Source: Acidobacteriota bacterium
Lineage (GTDB): Bacteria; Acidobacteriota; Terriglobia; Acidiferrales; UBA7541
Direction of reading: 5' to 3'
Assembly (NCBI GenBank): GCA_003223215.1
Contig: QHYH01000090.1
Location: 62,001-126,000 of the forward strand
DNA length: 64,000 bases
Each line of letters begins with the position of its first letter. The stretch's first letter is position 1. The position numbers and the translations under genes are program-made. The notes beneath the pieces were generated by a model, which saw only the letters and a program-made list of their open reading frames with translations, was not told the origin of the DNA and searched no databases. This document shows positions 53,062-62,757 of the stretch, in pieces.

Positions 53062-54256
53062 CGCAGCGCCTTTGCCCGACGGAACCGTCGGCGTCGACGT
53101 CGACAAACAGCAGTTGTTCGGCATTCGCGTCGCTGCTGTTGAAAAGACCTCGGGAAGCGAGAAAATCCGCGTGCTGGGGCGCGTGGTTCCCGAAGAAACG
53201 CGCGTCTACCGGATTACTGCCGGTTCGGATGGGTTATCCGGAGACCTGCAACGACTCGGTCGGTGAACTGGTCAAAAAAGACCAGAAGCTCGCGTCCTCG
53301 TACCTCGGCGAGACCCTGGCGGTAGCTTCCGGGTTCCTGGCTGCCACGGCAGGCGTAGCGGGTGCTGTGAACAAGCAAGGGGTGAGCAGCATTCAAGGCT
53401 ATTCCGATCGCTTGCGCAATCTCGGCGTGAGCGACGCGCAGATCAGGCAGATGGCAGAAACCCACCAGCTCCCGGAAACGGTTGAAGTGATTTCGCCGGT
53501 CGATGGATTCATTCTGGCGCGCAACATATACGTCCGGCCAACATTTCGACCGCTCTATGGAGTTCTACCGTATCGCCGATTTGAGCACAGTCTGGATCGT
53601 GGCGGAGATCTTTGGCAGCGAAGCGCACGACTTCCGTCCCGAGACAATAGCGCGTGTCACTCTGCCCGATCCGATCAGGGAAAAACCTTTTCGGCACGCG
53701 TGAGTAACACCCTTCCGCAGGTCGATCCCGTTACCCGGACTTTGAAGCTGCGGCTCGAAGCGGACAACCCCGGATTTGCCCTGCGTCCGGACATGTTTGT
53801 CAACGTGGAATTGCCGGTGCGAGTGCCGCCGGGACTCACCGTGCCCTTGGATGCGCTGATTGACTCGGGATGCGAGCAGCGCGTGTTCGTAGAGCGCAGC
53901 AAGGGGATGTTTGAACCCCGGCAAGTCGAAACCGGGCGGAGGCTTTCTGACCGCGTCGCGATCTTGCGGGGCCTCGTTGAAGGCGAGCGCGTGGTCGCCG
54001 CGGGAACGTTCCTTGTGGATTCGGAGAGGCGGTTGAGGTCGAGCGTTCAGGCGCCGCCAAAGCAACAACAACACGAGAAGGTCACGCCGCAACCTGGCAG
54101 CAGATCCGGCCTAGCCGTCCACGCCGCCAGGTGAAAGATGCGGCGCGCGGCATGATGATTTCAACGTAGACCCGAATCGTCTCCAGGCCTATGGTATTCC
54201 CATCCGCCGCGTCGCGGAGGCGGTGCGGGAAGGCAACCACGAGGTTGGGGGAGGCT
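53062..54256 (+). pseudogene. Decayed CusB-like adaptor gene fused by deletion to a cusA fragment
   Basis: Nucleotide and protein similarity to the intact adaptor (about 58,140-59,270) is very high. It lacks the first ~75 codons (signal peptide and N-terminal metal-binding domain). A frameshift occurs near 53,235 (frame ending AGSDGLSGDLQRLGR to frame NDSVGELVKKDQKLASSYLG). Another frame disturbance lies between about 53,525 and 53,685, where YVRPTFRPLYGV replaces the expected TPGQHFDRSMEF; frame returns at DQGKTFSARVSNTLPQVDP. At about 54,155 the sequence jumps to TCAACGTAGACCCGAATCG, which matches cusA near 59,979-60,070. This implies a deletion of about 700 bases relative to the intact locus. 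The stretch 53,700-54,060 is nearly identical to the functional copy, so the duplication is fairly recent or maintained by conversion. Confidence 0.88.
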
Positions 54257-54261
54257 GCTCT

Positions 54262-54445
54262 GGCTGCACTCCTTGCAGGATCTCTACCCGCTCGTCAAAA
54301 CGCCGTCCCGTTTCAACGTTGCGAGATTCGAAGATCCCTTCGCCCTGCTCGACATAGACGCACAGACGCGCTCCGGAATCGACCAAAGCGTCGAGCGGCA
54401 CGGTAACCGCAGGTGGCAAACGAACGGGCAGCTCGATGTCAACCA
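54262..54445 (-). pseudogene. Inverted fragment of a third, divergent RND adaptor
   Basis: The minus strand encodes IELPVRLPPAVTVPLDALVD, then RNVETGRRFDERVEILQGVQ. These align with VELPVRVPPGLTVPLDALID and RQVETGRRLSDRVEIVRGLA of the intact adaptor at 57905. The fragment is too divergent to come from the same duplication. It abuts the cusA scrap on one side and continues into MPLGLAALWIWLVD on the other, with no start context. It is a rearranged remnant. Confidence 0.75.
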
Positions 54446-54484
54446 ACCAAATCCACAGCGCGGCTAGACCCAAGGGCACCCCTG

Positions 54485-55621
54485 TCAGTGGGGTGATGGC
54501 GTCTGCGTCGCGGTTGCGGGTGGGTTTGGCGTCGCTCTCCGATGGGGTACCGCCCGTCTCCGTGAGCCTGTTGGGACCCCCGCTAGCGCGGCCGACCGCG
54601 CGTCTCCCGAAACTGTAAAGAGCGCCGGTTGAGCGGATATTCCCAGATACTGCAGATTGAAATCCGCTGTGATGGTTTTCGAGGCCTTTTCCATTTCCTG
54701 CCTGAGCCGTGCCTTCGTAACTTCACCCTTGATTTCCGGCGACATGGATTCAAACGTGGCGATGTGTTTCGAAACCAACTTCAGAATTACGAGCTTTCCG
54801 TAGGATTCGATCACCGGCGTAATTTCGCCGGGCTGCAGGTCAAAAACCGTCGCTTGGTCATCCGGCATGCTGTTCCGCCGCGCCATGGTTAACTGCGTCG
54901 GTGGGGGGGGTTGTGGGATTCCCAGATCCTTGTAGGCCTGCGCCTGCAGCTGGTCGAAATCGAAGCCGCCCAACGCCCGGGTGCGCAAACCATCAGCCTC
55001 GGTTTTGATCGTTGCGCGGTTAAATCGTATGCCATCCCTCGAGTATCCTGTTATTGGCAGAGACAGTCGCCATACTTCGCCTTCCTCAAAGCTGGACTTG
55101 TGTTCGGCATAGTATTGCTGAAGCTCGTCGTTGGGTACATTTGCAGCATCCTCTTCGATCTGTCGATAAAACGCCTTGGCCAGCACCTCGGCGCGGGCCG
55201 GTCCTGTTGTCTTCTGCAACTCTGCGGCGACCGCGGGGTTTTCTTGCAACTTGCGGTCTTCGGCCAATTTCGCTGCTGCGAGCATTCGCGCATACTTGAT
55301 CGTAAGCTGCGGCTGATACGCTTGAGTAGCGCCCGGTGCCATTCGCGCGGCGATTTGGTCCATCTGCCCGCGCGTAATCACCGTCTTGCAATCCGCGCTC
55401 TCTGATTTCTTTCCTGGTTCGCACACTCCTCTTAAAGTCACGACCGGCGTTTCGGCGGGTAGTTCCACAGCAGCGGGGGCGGGCGCCGCGGCTTTCGTAG
55501 GGTGGTGAACCGTGTTCGCCGCCGCTGGGTTCCGAGCGGATCCGCTGCCGGTCGGATTTTGAGCCATTGCCGGCATGGCGCACACCAACACGGCCACGTG
55601 TAATAGGAAAAAACTGCGCAT
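54485..55621 (-). CDS. Periplasmic PpiC/SurA-like peptidyl-prolyl isomerase or chaperone
   Basis: 378 residues from the ATG at 55621, preceded by GGGAGG; the frame extends seven codons further. A signal peptide (FFLLHVAVLVCAMPAMAQ) is followed by a Pro/Ala linker and a SurA-type N-terminal helical domain (VITRGQMDQIAARMAPGATQ; KYARMLAAAKLAEDRKLQEN). A rotamase-like region comes next (VPNDELQQYYAEHKSSFEEG; DLQPGEITPVIESYGKLVIL), and a final helix (MSPEIKGEVTKARLRQEMEK). This is the PpiC/SurA layout, which aids folding of outer-membrane proteins such as the receptors and porin here. The parvulin core is divergent. The Arg/Pro-rich C-terminal tail after AALAGVPTGS looks atypical and borders rearranged DNA, so the original 3' end may have been replaced. 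Confidence 0.82.
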   Translation of the reverse strand: MRSFFLLHVAVLVCAMPAMAQNPTGSGSARNPAAANTVHHPTKAAAPAPAAVELPAETPVVTLRGVCEPGKKSESADCKTVITRGQMDQIAARMAPGATQAYQPQLTIKYARMLAAAKLAEDRKLQENPAVAAELQKTTGPARAEVLAKAFYRQIEEDAANVPNDELQQYYAEHKSSFEEGEVWRLSLPITGYSRDGIRFNRATIKTEADGLRTRALGGFDFDQLQAQAYKDLGIPQPPPPTQLTMARRNSMPDDQATVFDLQPGEITPVIESYGKLVILKLVSKHIATFESMSPEIKGEVTKARLRQEMEKASKTITADFNLQYLGISAQPALFTVSGDARSAALAGVPTGSRRRAVPHRRATPNPPATATQTPSPH

Positions 55622-56930
55622 TAGGCCTCCCTTACGTCGCAAGAGCGCGAGATACCATTTCGTTTTACCCCCTCAGAAAGACCTTGGCAAATTGATTCTT
55701 CAAAGAATGATCTGTATACAAGTAGCTTCCGCCATAATGCATCTTGATCGCTTGCATTTCTCACCTGCCCCAGTTTAGCATTGCTGTCTGTGCTTGTGCG
55801 TCAGATTGATTCTCTGCAGGATACATCATTATTCCCGAGAGCCGCGATTTTAGAGGCTCCCGGCTGTCCGGCGGGCGGTTGCCGCCCGGCGTCGAAATGA
55901 CCCGAGTGTTCATCCTGTTTCTCCAGTTCCATATCGTCCAGGATTCGGATCACCTGAGTAACTGGCCCGCCATACGACGCGGGATGTCTTGATTGTGCTC
56001 GATGCGCTGTAAACCCGCGCCAAACTTCCTTAGCGCATCTACGCGCCCTCGCCGCCGGGTTGCTGTAACCCTCCGCTACAGATAAGAAACTCCAACACGA
56101 GCGGCTGTCTGGAGCGTGATTAACTCTGCGAGCGCCCGTTCGAGCACACGGCGCAGAGCTCAGGGAGCACAAGCATAGGTATGCCCCATTTGCCGAAAAC
56201 ATTGCGCTGGGTGTTGGATCCTGCCTACTTCACTGACGCACTCGTCAGCTTTTTGCCTCAATGTGTAACAGACATTTGTGAGAATACTCTACCGGGCAAC
56301 ACCTTCTTTGCTCTCAATCAACCGTGCGCAAAAGGTTCGCTCAAAGGCAGGAAACGTAAAGCGTTAGATGCGAGTCGAGGGACAAAACCCCAGTACATTC
56401 AGCACATCGTCGGGTCGCAAAAGGCGCATCCTCCAAACGCAAAACAAGCGCTGCAACATTGAACCCGGCTACTGCCCAGCGCCAGCCCCTCTTCGAGCGG
56501 CATCCGCTGTCACGCGAATCAGCTGGCCCTTGCAGAGCGCCGAAAGAGCCCAAGCAATTCACGCAAATACCGCGTGCCACCTTCCACATCTCGGAAGGAG
56601 CGAGCACGACCCTTACTTATAACCTGAACGGCATGCAGTACATGGCTTTCAAGTCTTGACATAGGCGAATAGCAGGCGAAGATACAAGTGCACGGCGACT
56701 GAGGTCCCGGACCTGGAAATTAACGCTCCGAAGGAATTCCGTCGCTCCCGATAGGGCGAGTTGCGCCCGCATCAATGCTGTGACAGGAAGGCTTGGTTTA
56801 CCGCCACCGCGAAACCAGCCTCGCGGAAACAGGAATCAACCCTGTCCTAATATGGGCCCCAGATTGAGCAATGGCGAATTGGCAGGGGAGTTGCCCATAA
56901 AACACTCGCTGAGGGATTCGTAAGGTAGTC
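55622..56930. other. Gene-poor region of about 1.3 kb with possible remnants
   Basis: No intact gene is supported. Frames here have no start signals or family resemblance. A short plus-strand stretch near 56,550-56,657 encodes QIPRATFHISEGAS then TYNLNGMQYMAF. It faintly recalls the C-terminus of quinoprotein dehydrogenases but is too short to assign. The region lies between rearranged adaptor fragments and a degenerate paralog, consistent with decay. Confidence 0.4.
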
Positions 56931-57446
56931 ATGAGCCATCAGATCAAACGACTTAGTTTGGCTTTGTTGACGGCAGGCTCTGCCGGCGGGAACTTTCCTT
57001 CCACAATCTACGCACAATCTTCCACTTGGGGCCCAGCCGCAACGCCTGGACCGACGGCCAAGCAGCCCGCAAAAGCCAGGCCTCTCGCTCACCATGAGCC
57101 GAATCCGCTCTCCAGGCGAGCGGCAAGGTATTACGCGGCTGTCTCGGCAGTGGACTCACGGACTGGCAAGGGAGCCGAGGCAGGCGAGATCATTCCGGGC
57201 AGCTGGCCCGTGCTGGACCGCGACAAACGCAGGTTGCCGAACCTTAGGAAAGCAGCGCGTCCGCGCTCGACGCGGGCCATCCTAATCGGATGGATTCTCG
57301 GACCCCCCAGACGGGTGAAGCGCGGGGACCAAGTGAGCGTAATTATCGGTCAATTCCAAGCCACGGGGTCGAGCAGGCTCCCTTTGGGCATTCGGTTGGC
57401 GCCGCCTGAAGCTTGCTGGGGCGCAAAGAAAAGTAGGTCGCTCTGA
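56931..57446 (+). pseudogene. Degenerate paralog of the small secreted protein at 51354
   Basis: The frame of 171 codons starts with a plausible signal peptide (LSLALLTAGSAGG) and contains PNPLSRRAARYYAAVSAVDS, then AGEII, and near its end RVKRGDQVSVIIGQFQATG. These correspond to PNWLSRRAEMYYQGVWGVDS, SGEII and RGDRVDVVIGHFRVTG of the intact protein. The middle (LDRDKRRLPNLRKAARPRS) has lost the similarity, as if by compensating frameshifts or a deletion of about 30 codons, and the C-terminus runs on. I judge it decaying, though expression cannot be excluded. It precedes the intact efflux genes just as its paralog precedes the pseudogene copy. Confidence 0.6.
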
Positions 57447-57623
57447 GCCGATTCTTTTGTGTCGTGTCAGGTTTAGGGATTCCGCAGCGAGGATGCGGAA
57501 CGGTGAAGAAGGGATTTGTCGTCGGAAAGCTGAATAAGAGGACAGTTGGGGTTTCTGGAGTCAGCTTGCCAAGACTCTGGATGTCTAGCTCCAGGCTGAC
57601 GTGATGTCATCAACAAGAGTGAG

Positions 57624-57908
57624 ATGAGCGTAAAACTTCGAGCGGCGATGACGATCCTTCTAACAGCTACTGGCGTCTGGGCACAAAGTCCTGCGCCCGC
57701 AACCGTGCCGGCCGAGAAACCCGTGGTCGCGGGCAACGCCAGCCGTAGCACTGGAGTGATGGCACGCCCGTTCCCGCGCAGGAGTGAAGCAAAGGGCCAA
57801 ACTCCGCCCGCACTTTCGACGGTATCTCCTTCGCCAAAGGAGCAGTCAGCGGTTTTCGAAGGAGCGAACCAGAGAAATAGTTGGAAACGTGAGGCCGCAA
57901 TTCGATGA
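57624..57908 (+). CDS. Small exported protein encoded directly upstream of the RND adaptor
   Basis: 94 residues with a good signal peptide (LRAAMTILLTATGVWAQ) and a mature part rich in Pro, Ser and Ala with no recognisable domain. Its TGA overlaps the ATG of the adaptor gene (ATGA), the coupling also seen between the adaptor and pump genes, so it is probably the first gene of the operon. A GAGTGAG lies immediately before the ATG, which is closer than ideal. There are no Cys or His clusters that would suggest metal binding. Function unknown. Confidence 0.5.
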   Translation: MSVKLRAAMTILLTATGVWAQSPAPATVPAEKPVVAGNASRSTGVMARPFPRRSEAKGQTPPALSTVSPSPKEQSAVFEGANQRNSWKREAAIR

Positions 57909-59419
57909 GAAAAACCACAAGTGCCGTTGCGGTCGCCTTGCTGATGGTCGTGTCCTACGCGGCAGGTCGGCGGCACACTCGGCAAAACGCAACACCGAAC
58001 CCGAACTCACGGCGTGTACTCTATTGGGTCGATCCCATGCACCCGGACTACAAGTCCGACCATCCGGGCATTGCTCCCGACTGTGGCATGCCGCTTGAGC
58101 CGGTTTACGCCGAGCCGGGCACCTCGCTCACAGCTTCGGAAGCTCCGCTGCCGGACGGGGCCGTGGGGATCGACCTTGACAAACAGCAGTTGTTCGGTAT
58201 CCGCGTCGCTACGGTCCAAAAATCCTCAGGGAGCGAAAAGATCCGCGTGCTCGGGCGCGTGGTTCCGGAAGACACGCGCGTGTACCGGATCACTGCCGGT
58301 TCGGACGGATTCATTCGGGAGACGTTCAACGATTCGATCGGTGAACTGGTGAAAAAGGACCAAAAGCTGGCCTCCTCTTATGTGGGCGAGACCCTAGGAA
58401 TAGCCTCCGGGTTTCTGGCTGCCGCCGCGGGCGTCCCCGGTGCCGTGGGTAAGGACGGCTCCCGCACCATGCCCTATCCTGGCGCTGTGAATAAGCAAGG
58501 CGTGAGCAGTCTTCAGGGTTATGCCGATCGTTTGCGCAATCTCGGCATAAGCGATGCGCAGATTAAGCAAATGGCGGAAAGCCACCAGCTTCCTGAGACG
58601 GTCGAGATCGTCAGTCCAGCGGACGGATTCATTTTGGCCCGCAACATTACGCCCGGCCAGCATTTCGATCGCTCTATGGAGTTCTACCGTATCGCCGATC
58701 TCAGCAAAGTGTGGATTGTGGCCGAGATCTTCGGCAGCGAAGTACAAGATTTCCGCGCCGGCACGTTGGCTCGCGTCACGCTCCCCGATCAGGGAAAAAC
58801 TTTCTCAGCCCGCGTGAGCAACACCCTTCCGCAGGTCGATCCCGTTACCCGGACTTTGAAGCTGCGGCTCGAAGCGGACAACCCCGGATTTGCCCTGCGT
58901 CCGGACATGTTTGTCAACGTGGAATTGCCGGTGCGCGTGCCGCCGGGACTCACCGTGCCCTTGGATGCGCTGATTGACTCGGGACGCGAGCAGCGCGTGT
59001 TCGTAGAGCGCAGCAAGGGGATGTTTGAACCCCGGCAGGTCGAAACCGGGCGGAGGCTTTCCGACCGTGTCGAGATCGTGCGGGGCCTCGCTGAAGGCGA
59101 GCGCGTGGTCGCCGCAGGAACGTTCCTTGTGGATTCGGAGAGCCGGTTGAGATCGAACGTTCAGGCGCCGCCAAAGCAGCAACAACACGACAAGGTCACG
59201 CCACAACCTGGCAGCAGACCGGGGCTGGCCGTCCACGCCAGCCAGGTGAAAGATGCGGCGTGCGGCATGATGATCGACCCGGCGAAGGCCGTCGCTGCCG
59301 GCAACACGCTCCATCGCGATGGCGCTACCTATTACTTCTGCTCTGAGCGCTGCAAGCGGAATTTCACTCGCGAGCCAGAGCATTATCTTGCCTTGAATCC
59401 ACCGCAGCGTCGCCCATGA
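57905..59419 (+). CDS. cusB: CusB-like RND efflux periplasmic adaptor with N-terminal metal-binding and C-terminal YHS domains
   Basis: 504 residues. The N-terminal segment is an uncleaved or signal-like helix (AVAVALLMVVSYAAG). A heavy-metal-binding domain follows (YWVDPMHPDYKSDHPGIAPD, then CGMPLEPVY). The adaptor body has RVLGRVVPEDTRVYRI (barrel), a coiled-coil hairpin around VNKQGVSSLQGYADRLRNLG, a lipoyl-like part (IVSPADGFILARNITPGQHF) and beta-barrel strands (TLARVTLPDQGKTFSARVSN). The last ~55 residues form a YHS domain (DAACGMMIDPAKAVAAGN, then TYYFCSERCKRNFTREPEHY) with three Cys. The adaptor links the inner-membrane pump to an outer-membrane channel; terminal domains probably bind Cu or Ag. 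Its stop overlaps the cusA start (ATGA). Confidence 0.88.
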   Translation: MRKTTSAVAVALLMVVSYAAGRRHTRQNATPNPNSRRVLYWVDPMHPDYKSDHPGIAPDCGMPLEPVYAEPGTSLTASEAPLPDGAVGIDLDKQQLFGIRVATVQKSSGSEKIRVLGRVVPEDTRVYRITAGSDGFIRETFNDSIGELVKKDQKLASSYVGETLGIASGFLAAAAGVPGAVGKDGSRTMPYPGAVNKQGVSSLQGYADRLRNLGISDAQIKQMAESHQLPETVEIVSPADGFILARNITPGQHFDRSMEFYRIADLSKVWIVAEIFGSEVQDFRAGTLARVTLPDQGKTFSARVSNTLPQVDPVTRTLKLRLEADNPGFALRPDMFVNVELPVRVPPGLTVPLDALIDSGREQRVFVERSKGMFEPRQVETGRRLSDRVEIVRGLAEGERVVAAGTFLVDSESRLRSNVQAPPKQQQHDKVTPQPGSRPGLAVHASQVKDAACGMMIDPAKAVAAGNTLHRDGATYYFCSERCKRNFTREPEHYLALNPPQRRP

Positions 59420-62400
59420 TCAACCGCATCATCGATATTTCCGTCAAGCACAAAACCCTTTTGCTGGTTGCCGTAGCGTTGGCATGCCTCGCGGGTTGGC
59501 GGTGCATGATGACACTGCCGCTCGACGCCACGCCGGACTTAAGCGAAACCCAAGTCATCCTTTACTCCCGCTGGGATCGCAGCCCCGACATCATCGAAGA
59601 CCAAGTCACCTATCCGATTGTGACGACCATGGTTGGCGCACCGAAAGTAAAGACGGTGCGCGGCGTCTCGGATTTCGGATATTCGTATGTGTACGTGGTG
59701 TTCGAGGATGGCACGGATCTGTACTGGGCGCGATCTCGCACCTTGGAATACCTTTCGGGCGTGCTGTCTCAGCTCCCCGAGGGGGTGAAGGTTGAGCTTG
59801 GACCCGATGCAACGTCGCTCGGATGGGTATTTCAGTACGCGCTGGTCGACTCGTCAACAAAGCATAGCTTGGCTGACCTTCGTTCGTATCAAGACTGGTC
59901 TTTACGGTACTACCTGAAAACGGTTCCCGGCGTGGCAGAAGTAGCTCCGGTCGGCGGATACAGGCGCCAGTACCAGGTCAACGTAGACCCAAATCGTCTC
60001 CAGGCCTATGGTATTCCCATCCGCCGCGTCGCGGAGGCTGTGCGGGAAGGCAACAACGAGGTTGGGGGACGACTGCTCGAGTTTGGCGGCACGGAGTACA
60101 TGATTCGGGGCCGCGGCTATGCGCAATCCCTCGAGGACTTCCAGAATATCGTGCTTCAGGCAAGCGAAGATGGCACGACCATCCGCATCAAGGACGTGGG
60201 CGAAGTGGTCGAGGGACCCGAGCTGCGCCGGGGCTTGGCCGATTTGGACGGCCAGGGCGAGGTGGTGTCGGGCGTCGTGATCATGCGCAACGGAGAGAAC
60301 GCCCTCGAGGTCATCGACCGGGTTAAGCAGAAACTGAGGGAAATCGAACCCACTTTGCCTGAGGGTGTCAAAATTGTTCCTGTTTATGACCGTTCCGAGC
60401 TGATCCACCGCGCCATCAGCAGCGTTAAGACCACCATCTTTGAGGTGGTGGCGACCGTTGTGCTGATCGTGCTGGTGTTCTTATGGCATTTTCCGAGCGC
60501 GGCTATTCCCATCATCACCATGCCGGTTGTTGTGCTGCTTTCCTTCATTCCCCTCCGGCTTCTGGGAATCAGCGCCAACATCATGTCGCTCGCGGGCGTG
60601 GCCATCGCCTTTGGCGAACTCGTCGATGCCTCCATCGTGGTAGCCGAACAGACGCATAAGAAGCTGGAGGCATGGGAAAAAATGGGGCGTCGGCAGGACT
60701 ATCGCACCGTGATCCTTTCGGCGGTGAAGGAAGTTGCCGCGCCAACGTTTTTCGCTTTGCTGGTCATCGCCATCTCCTTTCTGCCGGTGTTGACTCTCGA
60801 AGCGCAGGAAGGGCGGATGTTCAAACCGCTGGCCTACTCGAAGACTCTGGCCATGCTCATCGCCGCCGGCATGGCCATCACCTTTGACCCGGCTTTGCGT
60901 CTGCTGCTCACGCGCGTCGAACCGTTCGGCTTTCGCCCCGCGTGGCTTTGCCGGGCAGTGAATGCCCTGCTGGTCGGGAGGATCCGCTCGGAAGACGAGC
61001 ATCTGCTAAGCCGCTGGCTTATGAGGATCTACGAACCGATCGTGCGGTGGACGCTCAGCTGGAAGTGGGTGGTGGTGTCCTCTGCCGTGGCCGTGATGGC
61101 CATAACCATCCCGGTGTTCCTGCACTTGGGTTCGGAGTTCATGCCACCTCTCGACGAAGGCGCCATCCTGTACATGCCGTCCGCCATGCCAGGGATCTCG
61201 ATTACCCAAGCCAAAGCGCTGCTGCAGGCCACAGATGGCATACTCAGACGGTTCCCCGAGGTCGACCATGTGCTCGGAAAGGCCGGCCGGGCCGAAAGTT
61301 CGACCGACCCTGCTCCGCTATCCATGCTTGAAACGCTGGTCATCCTCAAGCCGCGCTCCGAGTGGCGCCGTGTCCCCACCTGGTACTCCTCATGGGCGCC
61401 GGAGACCGCCAAGTCCGTTTTTCGCCACTTCACTCCCGACACGATTTCTACAGAGGAACTCGTTCGCCTCATGGACGAGGCCCTCAAGGTTCCGGGCCTG
61501 AGCAATGCCTGGACCATGCCCATCAAGGGCCGCCTCGATATGTTGTCGACCGGCATGCGCACGCCGATCGGCCTGAAAATCTCAGGCGCCGATTTGGGCA
61601 GGATTGAGCAGGTGGGAGCCAACGTTGAGGCTCTGCTGTCCCGCGTGAGAGGGACGCGCGGCGCGTTCGCCGAGCGCGTAGGCACCGGGTATTTCTTGAA
61701 TTTCCGCTGGAACCGGGAGCAGTTGGCGCGCTACGGGCTGAGCATGGAAGACGCCCAGCAAGCTGTCGAGAACGCCATCGGCGGCGAGGACGTGACCACG
61801 GCCGTGCTGGGACGAGAACGATATCCGGTCAACGTGCGTTACATGCGCGACTTCCGAAGTGACCTGGGCGCACTCGAGCGGGTGCTCGTTCCCGCAGGGG
61901 GCCATCGGCAGCTGCCTCTCGGTGAACTCGCTGAGATCAGCACTTCTCGTGGTCCGTCGATGATTCGCGACGAGAACGGTTTGCTAACCGGCTATGTCTA
62001 TGTGGATATCGCCGGCCGTGACCCGGAAGGCTACATCGCCGAAGCCGGCCCCCTGTTGCGGAGCGAGCTGAAACTGCCAACCGGCTATGCCATCTCCTGG
62101 AGCGGGCAGTATGAAGCCATGGAAAGGGTCAGGCATCGCCTAACACGCGTCGTCCCGCTCACCCTAGGTCTTGTCCTGCTCCTGATCTATGCGAGCACGC
62201 GATCGTTCACGAAGACCATGATCATCCTCCTGGCGGTGCCTTTTTCGGCAGTCGGGGCCGTCTGGTTCCTCTATCTGGCCGGTTACAACCTGAGCATCGG
62301 GGTTTGGGTGGGGTTGATTGCGCTGTTAGGAATCGATGCCGAGACCGGTGTCTACATGCTCCTGTATCTCGACTTGGCCTATGAGGAAGCTCTCGGCAAA

Positions 62401-62757
62401 GGACGGCTGTCGAGCCGCGCCGGGCTACATGAAGCGATCGTGCAGGGCGCAGCCAAGCGTCTTCGCCCCAAGTTTATGACCTTCGCAACCATGTGTATCG
62501 GTCTGTTCCCCATCATGTGGAGTACGGGCACCGGCGCTGACGTCATGAAGCGCATCGCTGCCCCCATGGTGGGGGGAATTTGCACCTCCTTTTTGCTCGA
62601 ACTGTTGGTGTACCCGGCCATTTACGCGGTTTGGCGACAGCGGATGCTCGGGCGGGAAGCTGGTCCCCTTGAGACCGTAGGCACGGGATGTGTCGACTCG
62701 CTTCAGGCTCGGCAAGATGACCTTGTCCTGCGACTCGAATCATCGGGCTCGTTGTGA
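59416..62757 (+). CDS. cusA: CusA-like heavy-metal efflux RND pump
   Basis: 1,113 residues, slightly longer than E. coli CusA (1,047). It is a proton-driven trimeric inner-membrane pump that expels Cu(I)/Ag(I) or similar cations through the adaptor and an outer-membrane channel. It opens INRIIDISVKHKTLLLVAVA, with DATPDLSETQVILYSRW after TM1. The TM4 proton-relay region is MSLAGVAIAFGELVDASIVV. Porter segments include LDEGAILYMPSAMPGIS and LDMLSTGMRTPIGLKISG; the Met residues in these match the methionine ladder region of CusA. The C-terminal half repeats the fold (TLGLVLLLIYASTRSFTKTM; GLIALLGIDAETGVYMLLYL). These favour the Cu/Ag (HME4) type over CzcA, but specificity is not proven. No outer-membrane channel (cusC) is adjacent. 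A 90-base copy of part of this gene lies at about 54,155-54,256. Confidence 0.9.
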   Translation: MINRIIDISVKHKTLLLVAVALACLAGWRCMMTLPLDATPDLSETQVILYSRWDRSPDIIEDQVTYPIVTTMVGAPKVKTVRGVSDFGYSYVYVVFEDGTDLYWARSRTLEYLSGVLSQLPEGVKVELGPDATSLGWVFQYALVDSSTKHSLADLRSYQDWSLRYYLKTVPGVAEVAPVGGYRRQYQVNVDPNRLQAYGIPIRRVAEAVREGNNEVGGRLLEFGGTEYMIRGRGYAQSLEDFQNIVLQASEDGTTIRIKDVGEVVEGPELRRGLADLDGQGEVVSGVVIMRNGENALEVIDRVKQKLREIEPTLPEGVKIVPVYDRSELIHRAISSVKTTIFEVVATVVLIVLVFLWHFPSAAIPIITMPVVVLLSFIPLRLLGISANIMSLAGVAIAFGELVDASIVVAEQTHKKLEAWEKMGRRQDYRTVILSAVKEVAAPTFFALLVIAISFLPVLTLEAQEGRMFKPLAYSKTLAMLIAAGMAITFDPALRLLLTRVEPFGFRPAWLCRAVNALLVGRIRSEDEHLLSRWLMRIYEPIVRWTLSWKWVVVSSAVAVMAITIPVFLHLGSEFMPPLDEGAILYMPSAMPGISITQAKALLQATDGILRRFPEVDHVLGKAGRAESSTDPAPLSMLETLVILKPRSEWRRVPTWYSSWAPETAKSVFRHFTPDTISTEELVRLMDEALKVPGLSNAWTMPIKGRLDMLSTGMRTPIGLKISGADLGRIEQVGANVEALLSRVRGTRGAFAERVGTGYFLNFRWNREQLARYGLSMEDAQQAVENAIGGEDVTTAVLGRERYPVNVRYMRDFRSDLGALERVLVPAGGHRQLPLGELAEISTSRGPSMIRDENGLLTGYVYVDIAGRDPEGYIAEAGPLLRSELKLPTGYAISWSGQYEAMERVRHRLTRVVPLTLGLVLLLIYASTRSFTKTMIILLAVPFSAVGAVWFLYLAGYNLSIGVWVGLIALLGIDAETGVYMLLYLDLAYEEALGKGRLSSRAGLHEAIVQGAAKRLRPKFMTFATMCIGLFPIMWSTGTGADVMKRIAAPMVGGICTSFLLELLVYPAIYAVWRQRMLGREAGPLETVGTGCVDSLQARQDDLVLRLESSGSL

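Noticed and set aside
55801-56202. Minus-strand frame that superficially recalls a recombinase C-terminus
   Set aside because: No Arg-His-x-x-Arg or Tyr catalytic pattern can be placed, and nothing upstream supports an integrase.
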